Assembly: GCF_003345655.1 (NCBI RefSeq) | Contig: NZ_QQOH01000002.1 | Location: 496,001-560,000, forward strand | Source of the DNA: Motiliproteus coralliicola | GTDB taxonomy: Bacteria > Pseudomonadota > Gammaproteobacteria > Pseudomonadales > Balneatricaceae | Length of the DNA stretch: 64,000 bases | Direction: 5' to 3' | Shown here: one piece after another, positions 29,098-37,136 of the stretch | Position numbering within the stretch: the stretch's first letter is position 1 | How the letters are laid out: the number at the start of each line of letters is the position of its first letter | Made by a program: the position numbers and the translations under genes | Notes under the pieces: generated by a model | What the model was told of the DNA's origin: nothing | Seen by the model: only the letters and a program-made list of their open reading frames with translations | Databases searched by the model: none

Positions 29098-29889
29098 TTA
29101 CTGGTGGGGCTCGACCAGCAGGGTTTGGATAGCGGTACCAATCGCACCTTTTTGATCGAACAGCGTGGCGACCGCGGTGCCGATGCCGCCGGGGGGCCAG
29201 TGGGACACCGCTTCGGAGGCGAGCCATTCTGATTCGGGTAGGCGGTGGATCGCGATGGTGACATCCGGATTCATAAACCGCGCCTCGGCCAGCTCGCAGT
29301 TGCGGGAGATGCCGTTGCCGCAATCGGCCAGCGGGCAGAGTCGCTGGAATGGTGACGGAACTTCGCCTTCCAACAGCGGCAGGGTTCGCATCCACAGGGT
29401 AGTTGGGCCGGGGCTATCGTCCTGACCGGGTGGGTAGGCCACCTCGATACCGTCGGCGAAAAAGGGCAGGTCGTGATGGTGCTCACGGACCGGGAATTCG
29501 CCCGGACGGGCATCTTCAAAGCAGGGCCCAAGGACTTCGGTTGTGGGCAGGGCGATATCTTTGCCGTGGCGTATATGCAGACTCTGGGCGCTGGCGCAGA
29601 TACGACCGTCACGATCCTTGAGCAGCGCCGAGGCGGTACAGACCGAACGACCATCACGGATGATCTCGGTTTCAATCTGGAAGCCATTCATCGTGATCGG
29701 GCGGAGTAGGTTAACGGTCAAGCGAACCAGTTGCTTGTCGGTCACCCGTAATTCCAGCGCCCGGACGATCAAGCCCGTCGGCGGGCCGGCGTGGCAGGCA
29801 TCGATGCTCCAGGGGCCGCGGGCCGGATCGTTACCGACAAACCAATCTCCCTCCTGATGGAAGAACGCGTTGTATTCAGTTTTGAGCAT
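29098..29889 (-). CDS. Acyl-CoA thioesterase-like double-hotdog protein
   Basis: This protein of 263 residues looks like two fused hotdog domains of the TesB/4HBT_3 type. The first half has FVGNDPARGPWSIDACHAGPPTGLIVRALEL and LTVNLLRPI; the second half has NCELAEARFMNPDVTIAIHRLPESEWLASEAVSHW and GIGTAVATLFDQKGAIGTAIQTLLVE. Such proteins hydrolyse acyl-CoA to free fatty acid and CoA. It lies between fadH and a TetR regulator, consistent with a role in fatty-acid turnover. The exact substrate is unknown. Confidence 0.78.
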   Translation of the reverse strand: MLKTEYNAFFHQEGDWFVGNDPARGPWSIDACHAGPPTGLIVRALELRVTDKQLVRLTVNLLRPITMNGFQIETEIIRDGRSVCTASALLKDRDGRICASAQSLHIRHGKDIALPTTEVLGPCFEDARPGEFPVREHHHDLPFFADGIEVAYPPGQDDSPGPTTLWMRTLPLLEGEVPSPFQRLCPLADCGNGISRNCELAEARFMNPDVTIAIHRLPESEWLASEAVSHWPPGGIGTAVATLFDQKGAIGTAIQTLLVEPHQ

Positions 29890-29973
29890 GCTGTTGTCCT
29901 GTTACCGGATGGCGTGAGAGCGATAGTCGCAGGCCGGATTAGTTTGAACTCTCAATACGGAGGCGTATGTTGG

Positions 29974-30008
29974 ATTCTTCATGTTAATTTTAGTGCCGTC
30001 AAGATTGA
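29974..30008 (-). promoter_or_regulatory. Promoter of the thioesterase gene with a third copy of the box
   Basis: On the minus strand CAATCTTGACGGC provides TTGACG (29997-30002), followed by a 17-nt spacer and AAGAAT (29974-29979). The box at 29992-30008 matches the fadH promoter copies at 12 of 17 positions, with the block GTCAAGATTG fully kept. It is also in the leader region of the rightward TetR gene. Confidence 0.5.
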
Positions 30009-30098
30009 GGCGCTTGGATTCAGGCAGGACAACGACGAGGACAATGAATTGGTAATCGAGCAAAACCAGACAGGATCGTGCCGAGGTGCGGACCGGCG

Positions 30099-30728
30099 AT
30101 GAAGTCGACCGACACCAGAAGCAACTACCACCACGGTGATCTGCACGCCTGTTTGCTCAAAGCCGCGACGGCGATTATTGCCGAAGCCGGCGTCGACGGT
30201 TTGAGCATGCGCAAATTGGCCGACCGGGTTGGCGTTTCCCGTACCGCGCCCTACCACCACTTTCGCGATAAGCAGGCGTTGCTGTCCGAGCTGGCGATCA
30301 GTGGATTTCGCAAATTCACCACCGAAGTGGACTCGATCGCTGCCAATGACCAGCTCGATGCCGGCGCCAAACTGGAGGCTTTCGTACGCTTCTATCTGTC
30401 CTTCGCGATGGGGCAGCCGGAGGTTTATAACCTGATGTTCGGCCAGAGCATCTGGAAGAGCGGCGAGCCAAGCCAGCATCTGATCGAAGAGGGACACGCC
30501 GCCTTCCGGCGTTTTATCGAGCTGGTTGAGCAATGGCAGCTGGATGGGACCATTCCATCGGGCTGCGAACCGCTACGCTACGCCCAGGTGGCCTGGAGTT
30601 CGCTCCACGGTCTCTGTCGCTTGGCGATCGATGGCATCTATGCCGATGCCAGCAGCGTCGATGCCGTCAGCGATACGTTGGTCCAGCTATTGCGCCAGCA
30701 GTTGGGGGCCAGCGCAAAGACGGTTTAA
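30099..30728 (+). CDS. TetR-family transcriptional regulator
   Basis: The protein has 209 residues. The N-terminal HTH reads NYHHGDLHACLLKAATAIIAEAGVDGLSMRKLADRVGVSRTAPYHHFRDKQALLSELA, a classic TetR DNA-binding domain of the YHHGDL subgroup. The C-terminal ligand domain contains WSSLHGLCRLAIDGIY, typical of the WHG-type ligand region. Divergent from the thioesterase gene with a repeated box between them and two more copies before fadH, it is the best candidate regulator of the local lipid genes. Acyl-CoA is a reasonable but untested ligand. Confidence 0.88.
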   Translation: MKSTDTRSNYHHGDLHACLLKAATAIIAEAGVDGLSMRKLADRVGVSRTAPYHHFRDKQALLSELAISGFRKFTTEVDSIAANDQLDAGAKLEAFVRFYLSFAMGQPEVYNLMFGQSIWKSGEPSQHLIEEGHAAFRRFIELVEQWQLDGTIPSGCEPLRYAQVAWSSLHGLCRLAIDGIYADASSVDAVSDTLVQLLRQQLGASAKTV

Positions 30729-30756
30729 CCGGATGTCGCTTTCTGGCCGACAGGGT

Positions 30757-31875
30757 TCAGCACTTTTGCAGCAGCACGCTGCCGACCGAGTAACCGGCGC
30801 CGAACGAGCTGAGAATCCCCCGATCCCCTGACTGGAGATCCGCGCTGTGCAGATGGAAGGCGATCACCGATCCGGCCGAGCTGGTGTTTGCGTAGCGGTC
30901 CAGTACGATCGGCAACTCGTGGCTTTCCGGATCGCGTCCCAGCAGCTTCTTCGCCGCGAACAGATTCATGGTCAGGTTGGCCTGATGTAGCCAGAAGCGC
31001 TTGAAGTCCGAGGCCTGAAGTTGTTGTTGCTCCAGGTGATTTCCAATCACCTGCGTCACCATCGGCAGCAGCTCCTTGAACACCTTCCGACCGTTCTGCA
31101 TAAACAGCTTATCGCGGCTGTCCCGGGTCTCGGGGTTGGAGTTGTTCAGAAAACCGAAGTTATTCCGAATGTTGTTGGAGAAGCGGGTCTCGAACTTGGT
31201 CCCCAGAATACGGAATGCCTGCTCAGCGCGGCAATCCTGTTCGGCTTCGATCACCAGCGCGGTGGCCACATCGCCGAAGATGAAGTGACAGTCACGGTCG
31301 CGGAAATCCAGGTGGGCCGAAGTAATCTCCGGGTTGACCACCAGCGCCCGACGGGCGGTGCCGGAACGGATCGCATCGGCAGCTGCGCCGATACCGAAGG
31401 TGGCCGACGAGCAGGCGACATTCATATCGTAGCCGTAACCAGCACAGCCCAGCAGCTGTTGTACCTCGATCGCGATAGCCGGGTAGGCCCGCTGCAGATT
31501 GGAGCAGGCGACAATCACCAGGTCGATCTCTTCGGCACTGCAGGCGGCGTTGTCCAGCGCCTGGCGAGCGGCGTTAACGGCCATCTCGGCCAGCAGCGAC
31601 GGTTGCTCGTCCGGGCGTTCCGGTATTCTGGGGCGCATAAAGGTCGGATCCAGAACCCCCGCTTTATCGACCACATAACGACTCTGAATACCGGAGGCTT
31701 TGACGATAAATTCGCTGCTCGAATACTCCAGCGCGGTTCTGTCACCGGCAGCGATCGCCTCGGCGTGCTGGTTATTGTAGAGGTCGACGTACTGGTTGAA
31801 TGCCGTTACCAGTTCGTCGTTGCTGATGCTGTCGGGAGGGGTGTAAAGGCCGGTACCGCTGATCACTATGTTCAT
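30757..31875 (-). CDS. Beta-ketoacyl-ACP synthase III (FabH2-like)
   Basis: This 372-residue thiolase-fold enzyme is longer than housekeeping FabH. The triad is visible: Cys155 in MNVACSSATF, His in FWLHQANLTMN and Asn in DRYANTSSAGS. Size and the insertion around residues 30-60 resemble the Pseudomonas aeruginosa PA3286 type, which condenses medium-chain acyl-CoA with malonyl-ACP and so feeds beta-oxidation products into fatty-acid synthesis. Its position near fadH and a thioesterase supports such a role. It is convergent with the TetR gene, the two stop codons being about 29 nt apart. Confidence 0.83.
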   Translation of the reverse strand: MNIVISGTGLYTPPDSISNDELVTAFNQYVDLYNNQHAEAIAAGDRTALEYSSSEFIVKASGIQSRYVVDKAGVLDPTFMRPRIPERPDEQPSLLAEMAVNAARQALDNAACSAEEIDLVIVACSNLQRAYPAIAIEVQQLLGCAGYGYDMNVACSSATFGIGAAADAIRSGTARRALVVNPEITSAHLDFRDRDCHFIFGDVATALVIEAEQDCRAEQAFRILGTKFETRFSNNIRNNFGFLNNSNPETRDSRDKLFMQNGRKVFKELLPMVTQVIGNHLEQQQLQASDFKRFWLHQANLTMNLFAAKKLLGRDPESHELPIVLDRYANTSSAGSVIAFHLHSADLQSGDRGILSSFGAGYSVGSVLLQKC

Positions 31876-32026
31876 CTTTCACCTGTCCATCGTCGTGCGC
31901 CGCAGCGTCGCGCTTTGAGTGTTCAAAATCGATCAAGTCTACGCCCAAGGGTTGGTTGGGCCTATGACAGGATCGCTCAATCAGGGTGGGCGAAAAAGCC
32001 ACTAATTGAGAGGCTTATTGAGAGGG

Positions 32027-32749
32027 TTAGCCCCCTGATATTCTAGAAAGACTTTGGCGGCGGCGGATCAGGTACAGAAACATCGCCGTGGTTAGCCCTG
32101 ACGAGCCGAACAGCATGCACATCACCATGATCTGATAGCGGGCGGCGATGAAGGGGGAGACGCCGGAAAGGATCTGGCCGGTCATCATCCCCGGGAGTGA
32201 GACCAGGCCGACGGCAAACAGTGAGTTGACCACCGGAATCAGCGCGGCCTGGAAAGCGATCCTGGCCGCGTCTTCATTGCTGTTGCCGTTGGCCAGCTCG
32301 GCGAAGTAGCGCTCAGCCGCCAGGCTGACATTGTTCATCGCATGGGCGAACAGCATCCCGGCCAGCGGTATCAGGTAGCGCGGTTCATACCAGGGATCGA
32401 GCTGCAGCACACCCTGGCTGATCAGCAGCAGCATCGAGCCGGCCCCCAGCAGCACCGCGGTGAAGCTGGCTCCGAGCATCGAACTGCGCCGGGTTTCGAT
32501 CGATCCCAACGCGATCCAGCTGGAGGCGATCAGCATCACCGCCAGCACGGCCATCACGATCGGACTGGAATCGGCCTGGAAGATATAGATCAGTACATAG
32601 CCGATCAGCAGCAGCTGGGTCAGCATCCGGGCCATGCCGTAGAGGGCTTTGCGGTAATTCAGCTGCCAGCGCCACATCAGCACCACCACCAGCAGCGCCG
32701 GTATAAAGGCGATCGCCAGCTGTTCCAGTTCGATCGGGGCTAAAGTCAT
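32027..32749 (-). CDS. FetB/UPF0014 family ABC transporter permease
   Basis: The protein has 240 residues, seven hydrophobic helices and the UPF0014 signature: YLIPLAGMLFAHAMNNVSLAAERYFAEL, AALIPVVNSLFAVGLVSLPGMMTGQILSG and ARYQIMVMCMLFGSSGLT. In E. coli FetB pairs with the ATPase FetA in iron export. No ATPase gene lies next to it here, so the partner must be encoded elsewhere or be lost. A terminator separates it from proS upstream. Confidence 0.85.
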   Translation of the reverse strand: MTLAPIELEQLAIAFIPALLVVVLMWRWQLNYRKALYGMARMLTQLLLIGYVLIYIFQADSSPIVMAVLAVMLIASSWIALGSIETRRSSMLGASFTAVLLGAGSMLLLISQGVLQLDPWYEPRYLIPLAGMLFAHAMNNVSLAAERYFAELANGNSNEDAARIAFQAALIPVVNSLFAVGLVSLPGMMTGQILSGVSPFIAARYQIMVMCMLFGSSGLTTAMFLYLIRRRQSLSRISGG

Positions 32750-32805
32750 CGCGTGTTACCCAAGCCAGTGTCGTTTTATATCCTAGGGGTTCCGAGATGC
32801 GATGG

Positions 32806-32836
32806 AAAAAAAACGGGGCAAATAAGCCCCGTTTTT
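32806..32836 (-). terminator. Rho-independent terminator of proS
   Basis: ACGGGGC and GCCCCGT pair around AAATAA, flanked by an A tract (32806-32813) and T tract (32832-32836). On the minus strand the hairpin is followed by eight U residues, ideal for ending the proS transcript. Some bidirectional activity is possible. Confidence 0.9.
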
Positions 32837-32854
32837 GATGTCTGCCTCGGTGAT

Positions 32855-34573
32855 TTAACCGAGGATCTTTTGCTTCAGCATCTCGGCCAACTGATCGGTG
32901 GCGATATCCTGGCGGTCGGTGTCGCGGCGGCCCTTGTATTCCAGGGTGCCGTTACCCAGACCACGATCGCTGATCACGACCCGGTGGGGGATGCCGATCA
33001 GTTCCATGTCGGCGAACTTAACCCCGGGACGCTCTTTACGGTCATCCATCAGTACATCGATGCCGGCGGCCTGCAGTTCGGTGTAGAGCTGTTCGGTGGT
33101 CTCGCGTACCGCCTCGGACTTGTCCGGATTCATCGGAATCAGAGCGACCTGGAACGGTGCGATCGCGTCGGGCCAGATGATGCCGGAGTCGTCGTTGTTC
33201 TGCTCGATCGCGGCCGCAACGACCCGGGTTACCCCGATACCGTAACAACCCATCGACATGACAACCGACTTGCCGTTGGAGTCCAGCACCTTGGCATCCA
33301 TCGCGTCGGAGTATTTGGTGCCGAGCTGGAAGATATGGCCCACTTCGATGCCGCGCTTGATCACCAGCTTGCCGTTGCCGTCCGGGCTCGGGTCACCTTC
33401 GACGATGTTGCGCAGATCGGCCACTTCCGGCTCGGCGCAATCACGACCCCAGTTGATGTTGAAGTAGTGCTTGTCATCGATGTTGGCGCCGGCGCCGAAG
33501 TCGGCCATCTTGGCGACGGTGCGGTCGGCGATCACCGGCATCGGCAGATTGACCGGGCTCAAGGAACCGGGGCCGGCGCCGATGGCGGCACGAATCTGGG
33601 ATTCATCGGCGAACTCCAGCGGTTCGGCTACCTGCGGCAGATGCTCGGCTTTGATCTCGTTGAGTTCGTGATCGCCGCGAACCAGCAACGCGACATAGTC
33701 GGCGTCGATCTCTTCGCTGGCTTTGACGATCAGGGTCTTGATGGTCTTCTCGATCGGCAGCCCGTGCTGTTCGACCAGTTCGGCGATGGTCTTGGCGTTG
33801 GGGGTGTCGACCAGCTCCATCTCGGCAGTCGCTGCCGGGCGCTCGCCAGCCGGAGCCAGGGCTTCGGCTTTTTCGATGTTGGCGGCGTAATCGGAGCTGT
33901 CGGAGAAGGCGATGGCGTCTTCTCCGGATTCGGCCAATACGTGGAATTCGTGGGAGGAGTCACCACCGATGGAGCCGGAGTCGGCCTGTACCGGACGGAA
34001 GTCCAGCCCCAGGCGCTCGAAGATCCGGGTGTAGGTCGCGTGCATCACCTCGTAGGTCTGCTGCAGCGACTCGCCGTCGGTGTGGAACGAGTAGGCGTCC
34101 TTCATGATGAACTCACGGGAGCGCATCACGCCAAAGCGGGGGCGGATCTCATCCCGGAACTTGGTCTGGATCTGGTAGAAGTTGGCCGGCAGCTGCTTGT
34201 AGCTGCTCAACTCGTTGCGAATCAGATCGGTGATCACCTCTTCGTGGGTCGGGCCGATGCAGAAGTCGCGCTGGTGGCGGTCTTTAACCCGCAGCAGTTC
34301 AGGGCCGTACTGCTCCCAGCGACCGGATTCCTGCCACAGCTCGGCCGGTTGGGCCGCCGGCATCAGCACTTCCTGAGCGCCGGAGCGATCCATCTCTTCA
34401 CGGACGATCCGCTCGACCTTGCGCAGGGTACGCAGGCCCATCGGCAGCCAGGTGTAGAGGCCGGCGGCGATCTTGCGAATCATGCCGGCGCGGAGCATCA
34501 GCTGGTGGCTGACCACTTGGGCGTCAGACGGAGTTTCTTTAAGGGTGGCAATCAGGTATTGGCTGGCGCGCAT
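32855..34573 (-). CDS. proS: Prolyl-tRNA synthetase
   Basis: ProS charges tRNA-Pro. From the ATG at 34573 ([46 protein letters not shown]) the protein has 572 residues, exactly the length of the E. coli enzyme. It contains the class II motifs ([41 protein letters not shown]), the editing domain insertion around residues 225-400, and motif 3 with the C-terminal anticodon-binding domain ([18 protein letters not shown]). A longer in-frame reading upstream is not needed. Promoter and terminator are both visible. Confidence 0.96.
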   Translation of the reverse strand: MRASQYLIATLKETPSDAQVVSHQLMLRAGMIRKIAAGLYTWLPMGLRTLRKVERIVREEMDRSGAQEVLMPAAQPAELWQESGRWEQYGPELLRVKDRHQRDFCIGPTHEEVITDLIRNELSSYKQLPANFYQIQTKFRDEIRPRFGVMRSREFIMKDAYSFHTDGESLQQTYEVMHATYTRIFERLGLDFRPVQADSGSIGGDSSHEFHVLAESGEDAIAFSDSSDYAANIEKAEALAPAGERPAATAEMELVDTPNAKTIAELVEQHGLPIEKTIKTLIVKASEEIDADYVALLVRGDHELNEIKAEHLPQVAEPLEFADESQIRAAIGAGPGSLSPVNLPMPVIADRTVAKMADFGAGANIDDKHYFNINWGRDCAEPEVADLRNIVEGDPSPDGNGKLVIKRGIEVGHIFQLGTKYSDAMDAKVLDSNGKSVVMSMGCYGIGVTRVVAAAIEQNNDDSGIIWPDAIAPFQVALIPMNPDKSEAVRETTEQLYTELQAAGIDVLMDDRKERPGVKFADMELIGIPHRVVISDRGLGNGTLEYKGRRDTDRQDIATDQLAEMLKQKILG

Positions 34574-34626
34574 GGTATGGGCTCGGCTGAATTGAGAAGA
34601 CGGAATCGTAAAAGATAAAGGGGGCC

Positions 34627-34655
34627 ATTTTACGGAGCAGAACACGGTGCTTCAA
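34627..34655 (-). promoter_or_regulatory. Candidate promoter of proS
   Basis: On the minus strand TTGAAG (34650-34655) and TAAAAT (34627-34632) are exactly 17 nt apart, giving a leader of about 47 nt. The -35 touches the repeat unit beginning at 34654. Confidence 0.5.
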
Positions 34656-34735
34656 GGGAACCTGCAAAGCGATGCCTTGATTGCGAATCAAGCTGGAAGC
34701 CGGATGTTCGCAAGGGCTTGTTTGCAGGCTTACAA
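34654..34735. repeat. Short element with inverted copies of the dispersed repeat
   Basis: AAGGGAACCTGCAAA (34654-34668) and AAGGGCTTGTTTGCAGGCTTAC (34712-34733) are inverted relatives of the repeat at 2748-3020 and 4844-4870. They enclose 43 nt containing a further small palindrome, TTGATTGCGAATCAA. The element fills the gap between the proS promoter and the DUF523 stop codon. Confidence 0.55.
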
Positions 34736-34740
34736 GCCGC

Positions 34741-35229
34741 TCAGTCCCGATCGAGTGCTTCGGCCAGCTGTTCCAGTTGGGTTTCGTCGAACACCCGGAT
34801 GCCCTGGCTGATCAGCAGTGCGGCGGTGACGCCGACCCCTTGTTCGGCCAGGGTGCCGCTGAAACTGCCGTCGTAGCCATCCTGGTTGCCGCAGGAGGGG
34901 CTTCGGGCCTTGAGCAGCGCAAAGCGGATCTGCTGCTGACGACACTGCGCCAGCGCGATTTTGGCACCGGCAACAAAGGCGTCGGTGACATCGCTGCCGT
35001 CATGGCAGAGAACTCGGGCATCACCTTTGATTACCCGGTCGCCGCGCCCTTGGTCAACTTCGGCTGGGGGGCGAGGGCAGGGTAAGCCGCCGGCCATCTC
35101 CGGGCAAATCGGTACCAGCCGCTGCTCGTCGCGCCAGCGATCCAACAGCGGGTGATCCAGGGATTTGGGGCTGGCATCGTAGCGTACCGGCTCTCCCAGC
35201 AGGCAGCGACTGACCAGAATTCGGTCCAT
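34741..35229 (-). CDS. DUF523 family protein (YbbK-like)
   Basis: The 162-residue cytoplasmic protein has the DUF523 pattern: VSRCLLGEPVRYDA at the N-terminus, LVPICPEMAGGLPCPRPPAEV, and ALLKARSPSCGNQDGYDGSFSG with conserved cysteines. The usual VSACLLG reads VSRCLLG here. The cysteine set suggests metal or cluster binding, but function is not known. Confidence 0.85.
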   Translation of the reverse strand: MDRILVSRCLLGEPVRYDASPKSLDHPLLDRWRDEQRLVPICPEMAGGLPCPRPPAEVDQGRGDRVIKGDARVLCHDGSDVTDAFVAGAKIALAQCRQQQIRFALLKARSPSCGNQDGYDGSFSGTLAEQGVGVTAALLISQGIRVFDETQLEQLAEALDRD

Positions 35230-35359
35230 GGCGGTAAACTCTTTGGCGGTTGATCCACGGCCGGGCAGGGTTGCGTTTACCGAACCACTGCGCCGATCCT
35301 GATTCTATAGTAACGATTATCGGAGCCGTCGAGTATGGCGCCGACAAACTGCCGGAGTT

Positions 35360-35398
35360 GGGTTGTCCACTATCTTCCCTTCGGGGAGTAGACAACCC
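35360..35398. promoter_or_regulatory. Extended hairpin with a UUCG loop upstream of the ChaN-like gene
   Basis: GGGTTGTC (35360-35367) pairs with GACAACCC (35391-35398), and inside it CTTCCC-TTCG-GGGGAG forms a second, stable stem capped by the TTCG tetraloop. No U tract follows. It sits about 60 nt before the gene, so it may be a structured 5' leader. Confidence 0.5.
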
Positions 35399-35458
35399 TG
35401 GATAGTCAAAGGATATTAAGGCGTTAATTATTAACGGCTTGGAATGATGAGGTTTGGA

Positions 35459-36466
35459 ATGCTGAAACAGTTCGGATGGGTCGCCCTGTCGGTCACCATG
35501 CTAAGCGGTTGTAGTCTGCTGGGTGGCGGTACTGCCACCACAGAGCCTCGCCAGGATCCCTTGATCGGTCAGATCATCGATGCGGGTACTCAGCAACCGC
35601 TGGGCTACCCGCAATTGCTAGCGCGTGCAGCCAAGGCGGATGTGGTTTATCTGGGTGAGCGGCATGACAACGCCGAGCATCATCGGATTCAGCTGCAGAT
35701 CCTGCAGGATTTGATTGGCCGCGGTCTGCAACCGGTGCTGGGATTCGAATTTTTCGATATCGGCCAGAGCGGCTATCTGAGCCAGTACGTCAGCGGCCAG
35801 GCTTCACTGATGTCGCTGGGACCGGGCTCAAAACTGACACCGGAGCAGCGTCTGCGTCGTCAGCTGGATTGGGAAAAGCGTCCGGATCAGGAATGGAATT
35901 TTTACTTTCGGCTGATCGAACTGGCTCGAGAGCACCAACTGGAGATCTTTGGAGCGGACCTGGCGCCGAGTATCAAACTGCGTTTGAGCCGGACCGATAT
36001 GGAGCAGTTGACCGCGGTTGAGCGGCAGCAGCTGCAGGGAGAAGCATTGGAACAGGGAGTCTACCGGGATTTTATGTACCGCCGCTTCACCGATGGCCAT
36101 TGTGGCTGGGGGGAGGAGCCGTTGTTAACCCGCCTGTACCGCACCTGGCGTGAGCGTAATTATCGGATGGCTGCCTCGGTGGTGGCGATGGCCGACGATA
36201 GCCATGCCGGTCCGGTGGTGATGATCGTCGGTGCCGGTCATACCGAGCATAACCTTGGCCTGGTCAACCAGGTGGCGAAGCTTCGCCCCGAGTTGAATCA
36301 ACTCAATATCGGCCTGCAGCAGATCAGTATCGAACCCAGCCCACTGAGTGACTACCTGTTCGATGCCGATGATCCGGAGCAGGCGCTCGGGGTGCGGCAC
36401 GATCTGCTCTGGTTTACCCAACGCCAGGATTACCGAGATATTTGTGCCGAGTTGAACGGCGCTTAA
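35459..36466 (+). CDS. ChaN-family lipoprotein
   Basis: The protein has 335 residues from ATG 35459, preceded by GAGG at six nt; two in-frame ATGs lie 12-15 nt upstream. A lipoprotein signal ends at LSGC (Cys18). The mature part has ChaN features: ADVVYLGERHDNAEHHRIQLQILQDL, VLGFEFFDI, and GPVVMIVGAGHTEHNLGL. Family members are haem- or iron-related proteins in some bacteria (ChaN/PhuW/HutO types), often TIKI-like in fold. No haem uptake genes adjoin it, so the role here is open. Confidence 0.82.
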   Translation: MLKQFGWVALSVTMLSGCSLLGGGTATTEPRQDPLIGQIIDAGTQQPLGYPQLLARAAKADVVYLGERHDNAEHHRIQLQILQDLIGRGLQPVLGFEFFDIGQSGYLSQYVSGQASLMSLGPGSKLTPEQRLRRQLDWEKRPDQEWNFYFRLIELAREHQLEIFGADLAPSIKLRLSRTDMEQLTAVERQQLQGEALEQGVYRDFMYRRFTDGHCGWGEEPLLTRLYRTWRERNYRMAASVVAMADDSHAGPVVMIVGAGHTEHNLGLVNQVAKLRPELNQLNIGLQQISIEPSPLSDYLFDADDPEQALGVRHDLLWFTQRQDYRDICAELNGA

Positions 36467-36614
36467 CCGACAACCATCGTAGGTATCCTGATCGTAGCGA
36501 CGAAAGCAAAAGCCCGATACCTGTACTAGGGTAAATCGAACCCATAGAAAACTGCTGCTACCAAATCCGGTATCGAGTGACCGGAATGGAAGCGGTGATT
36601 TCTCAGGAGTCGTT

Positions 36615-37058
36615 ATGGATGCGATCGTTGCTGCACGGATCGAAATCAGTCGTCGGGGGGAGATGCTGCACGCCTTGATGACGGGGCGGGTCTGCCCAAC
36701 GTCGATACGGCTGGCGTTTCTGGATATCGCCAGCTGTTGCCTGGAACATAATATCGGTCGGCTACTACTGGAGGACCGCTCCAGTTTTCGCGGAAGCGCC
36801 CAACTCAAACCGCAGGATGTGTTTGAGTTGTCACTCTGTTTTTCGGAATGGTTTCGCGGTCGCCAGGTCGCCTACGTCTGTCGCGAGACCGATTTTGACC
36901 TGGGCTTGGGAGTGATGACCTGCAAAGCCAACGGCTTGAATATCGAGTGCTTCGGCAGCTACGACCAGGGGCTTTCCTGGTTATTGCATGCGCACTCCCA
37001 ACCCCCGCTTTCCGAACTCGGCCCTGAGCTGCTGGTGGATCGGCAACTGGTCAGTTGA
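36615..37058 (+). CDS. Unknown 147-residue protein, possibly SpoIIAA/STAS-like
   Basis: Not recognised with confidence. An AGGAG site six nt before the ATG supports translation. The pattern resembles the SpoIIAA-like (STAS) fold: a strand-helix opening, IGRLLLEDRSSFRGSAQLKPQDVFELSLCFSEWF, RQVAYVCRETDFDLGLGVMTCKANGLNIECFGSYDQGLSWLL, where many family members read EVRVFxDxxEALxWL. It has four cysteines and no signal peptide. It stands alone between the ChaN-like gene and the asparaginase gene. Confidence 0.55.
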   Translation: MDAIVAARIEISRRGEMLHALMTGRVCPTSIRLAFLDIASCCLEHNIGRLLLEDRSSFRGSAQLKPQDVFELSLCFSEWFRGRQVAYVCRETDFDLGLGVMTCKANGLNIECFGSYDQGLSWLLHAHSQPPLSELGPELLVDRQLVS

Positions 37059-37136
37059 ATCCAATATCAGCGTATGGGTCTATTCACCCCTTGATCTCAA
37101 ATTAGCCAGAATGGCGACGTTTGGCTATCGTCGCGC

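Noticed and set aside
31021-32046. A 341-codon plus-strand frame across the FabH-like gene
   Set aside because: Antisense shadow; the opposite strand has a complete Cys-His-Asn catalytic triad.
32753-34618. A 621-codon open frame on the plus strand across proS
   Set aside because: It is antisense to a full-length prolyl-tRNA synthetase with all class II motifs. Its Gly/Val/Asp/Leu-rich low-complexity composition is the usual mirror of GC-rich codon use.
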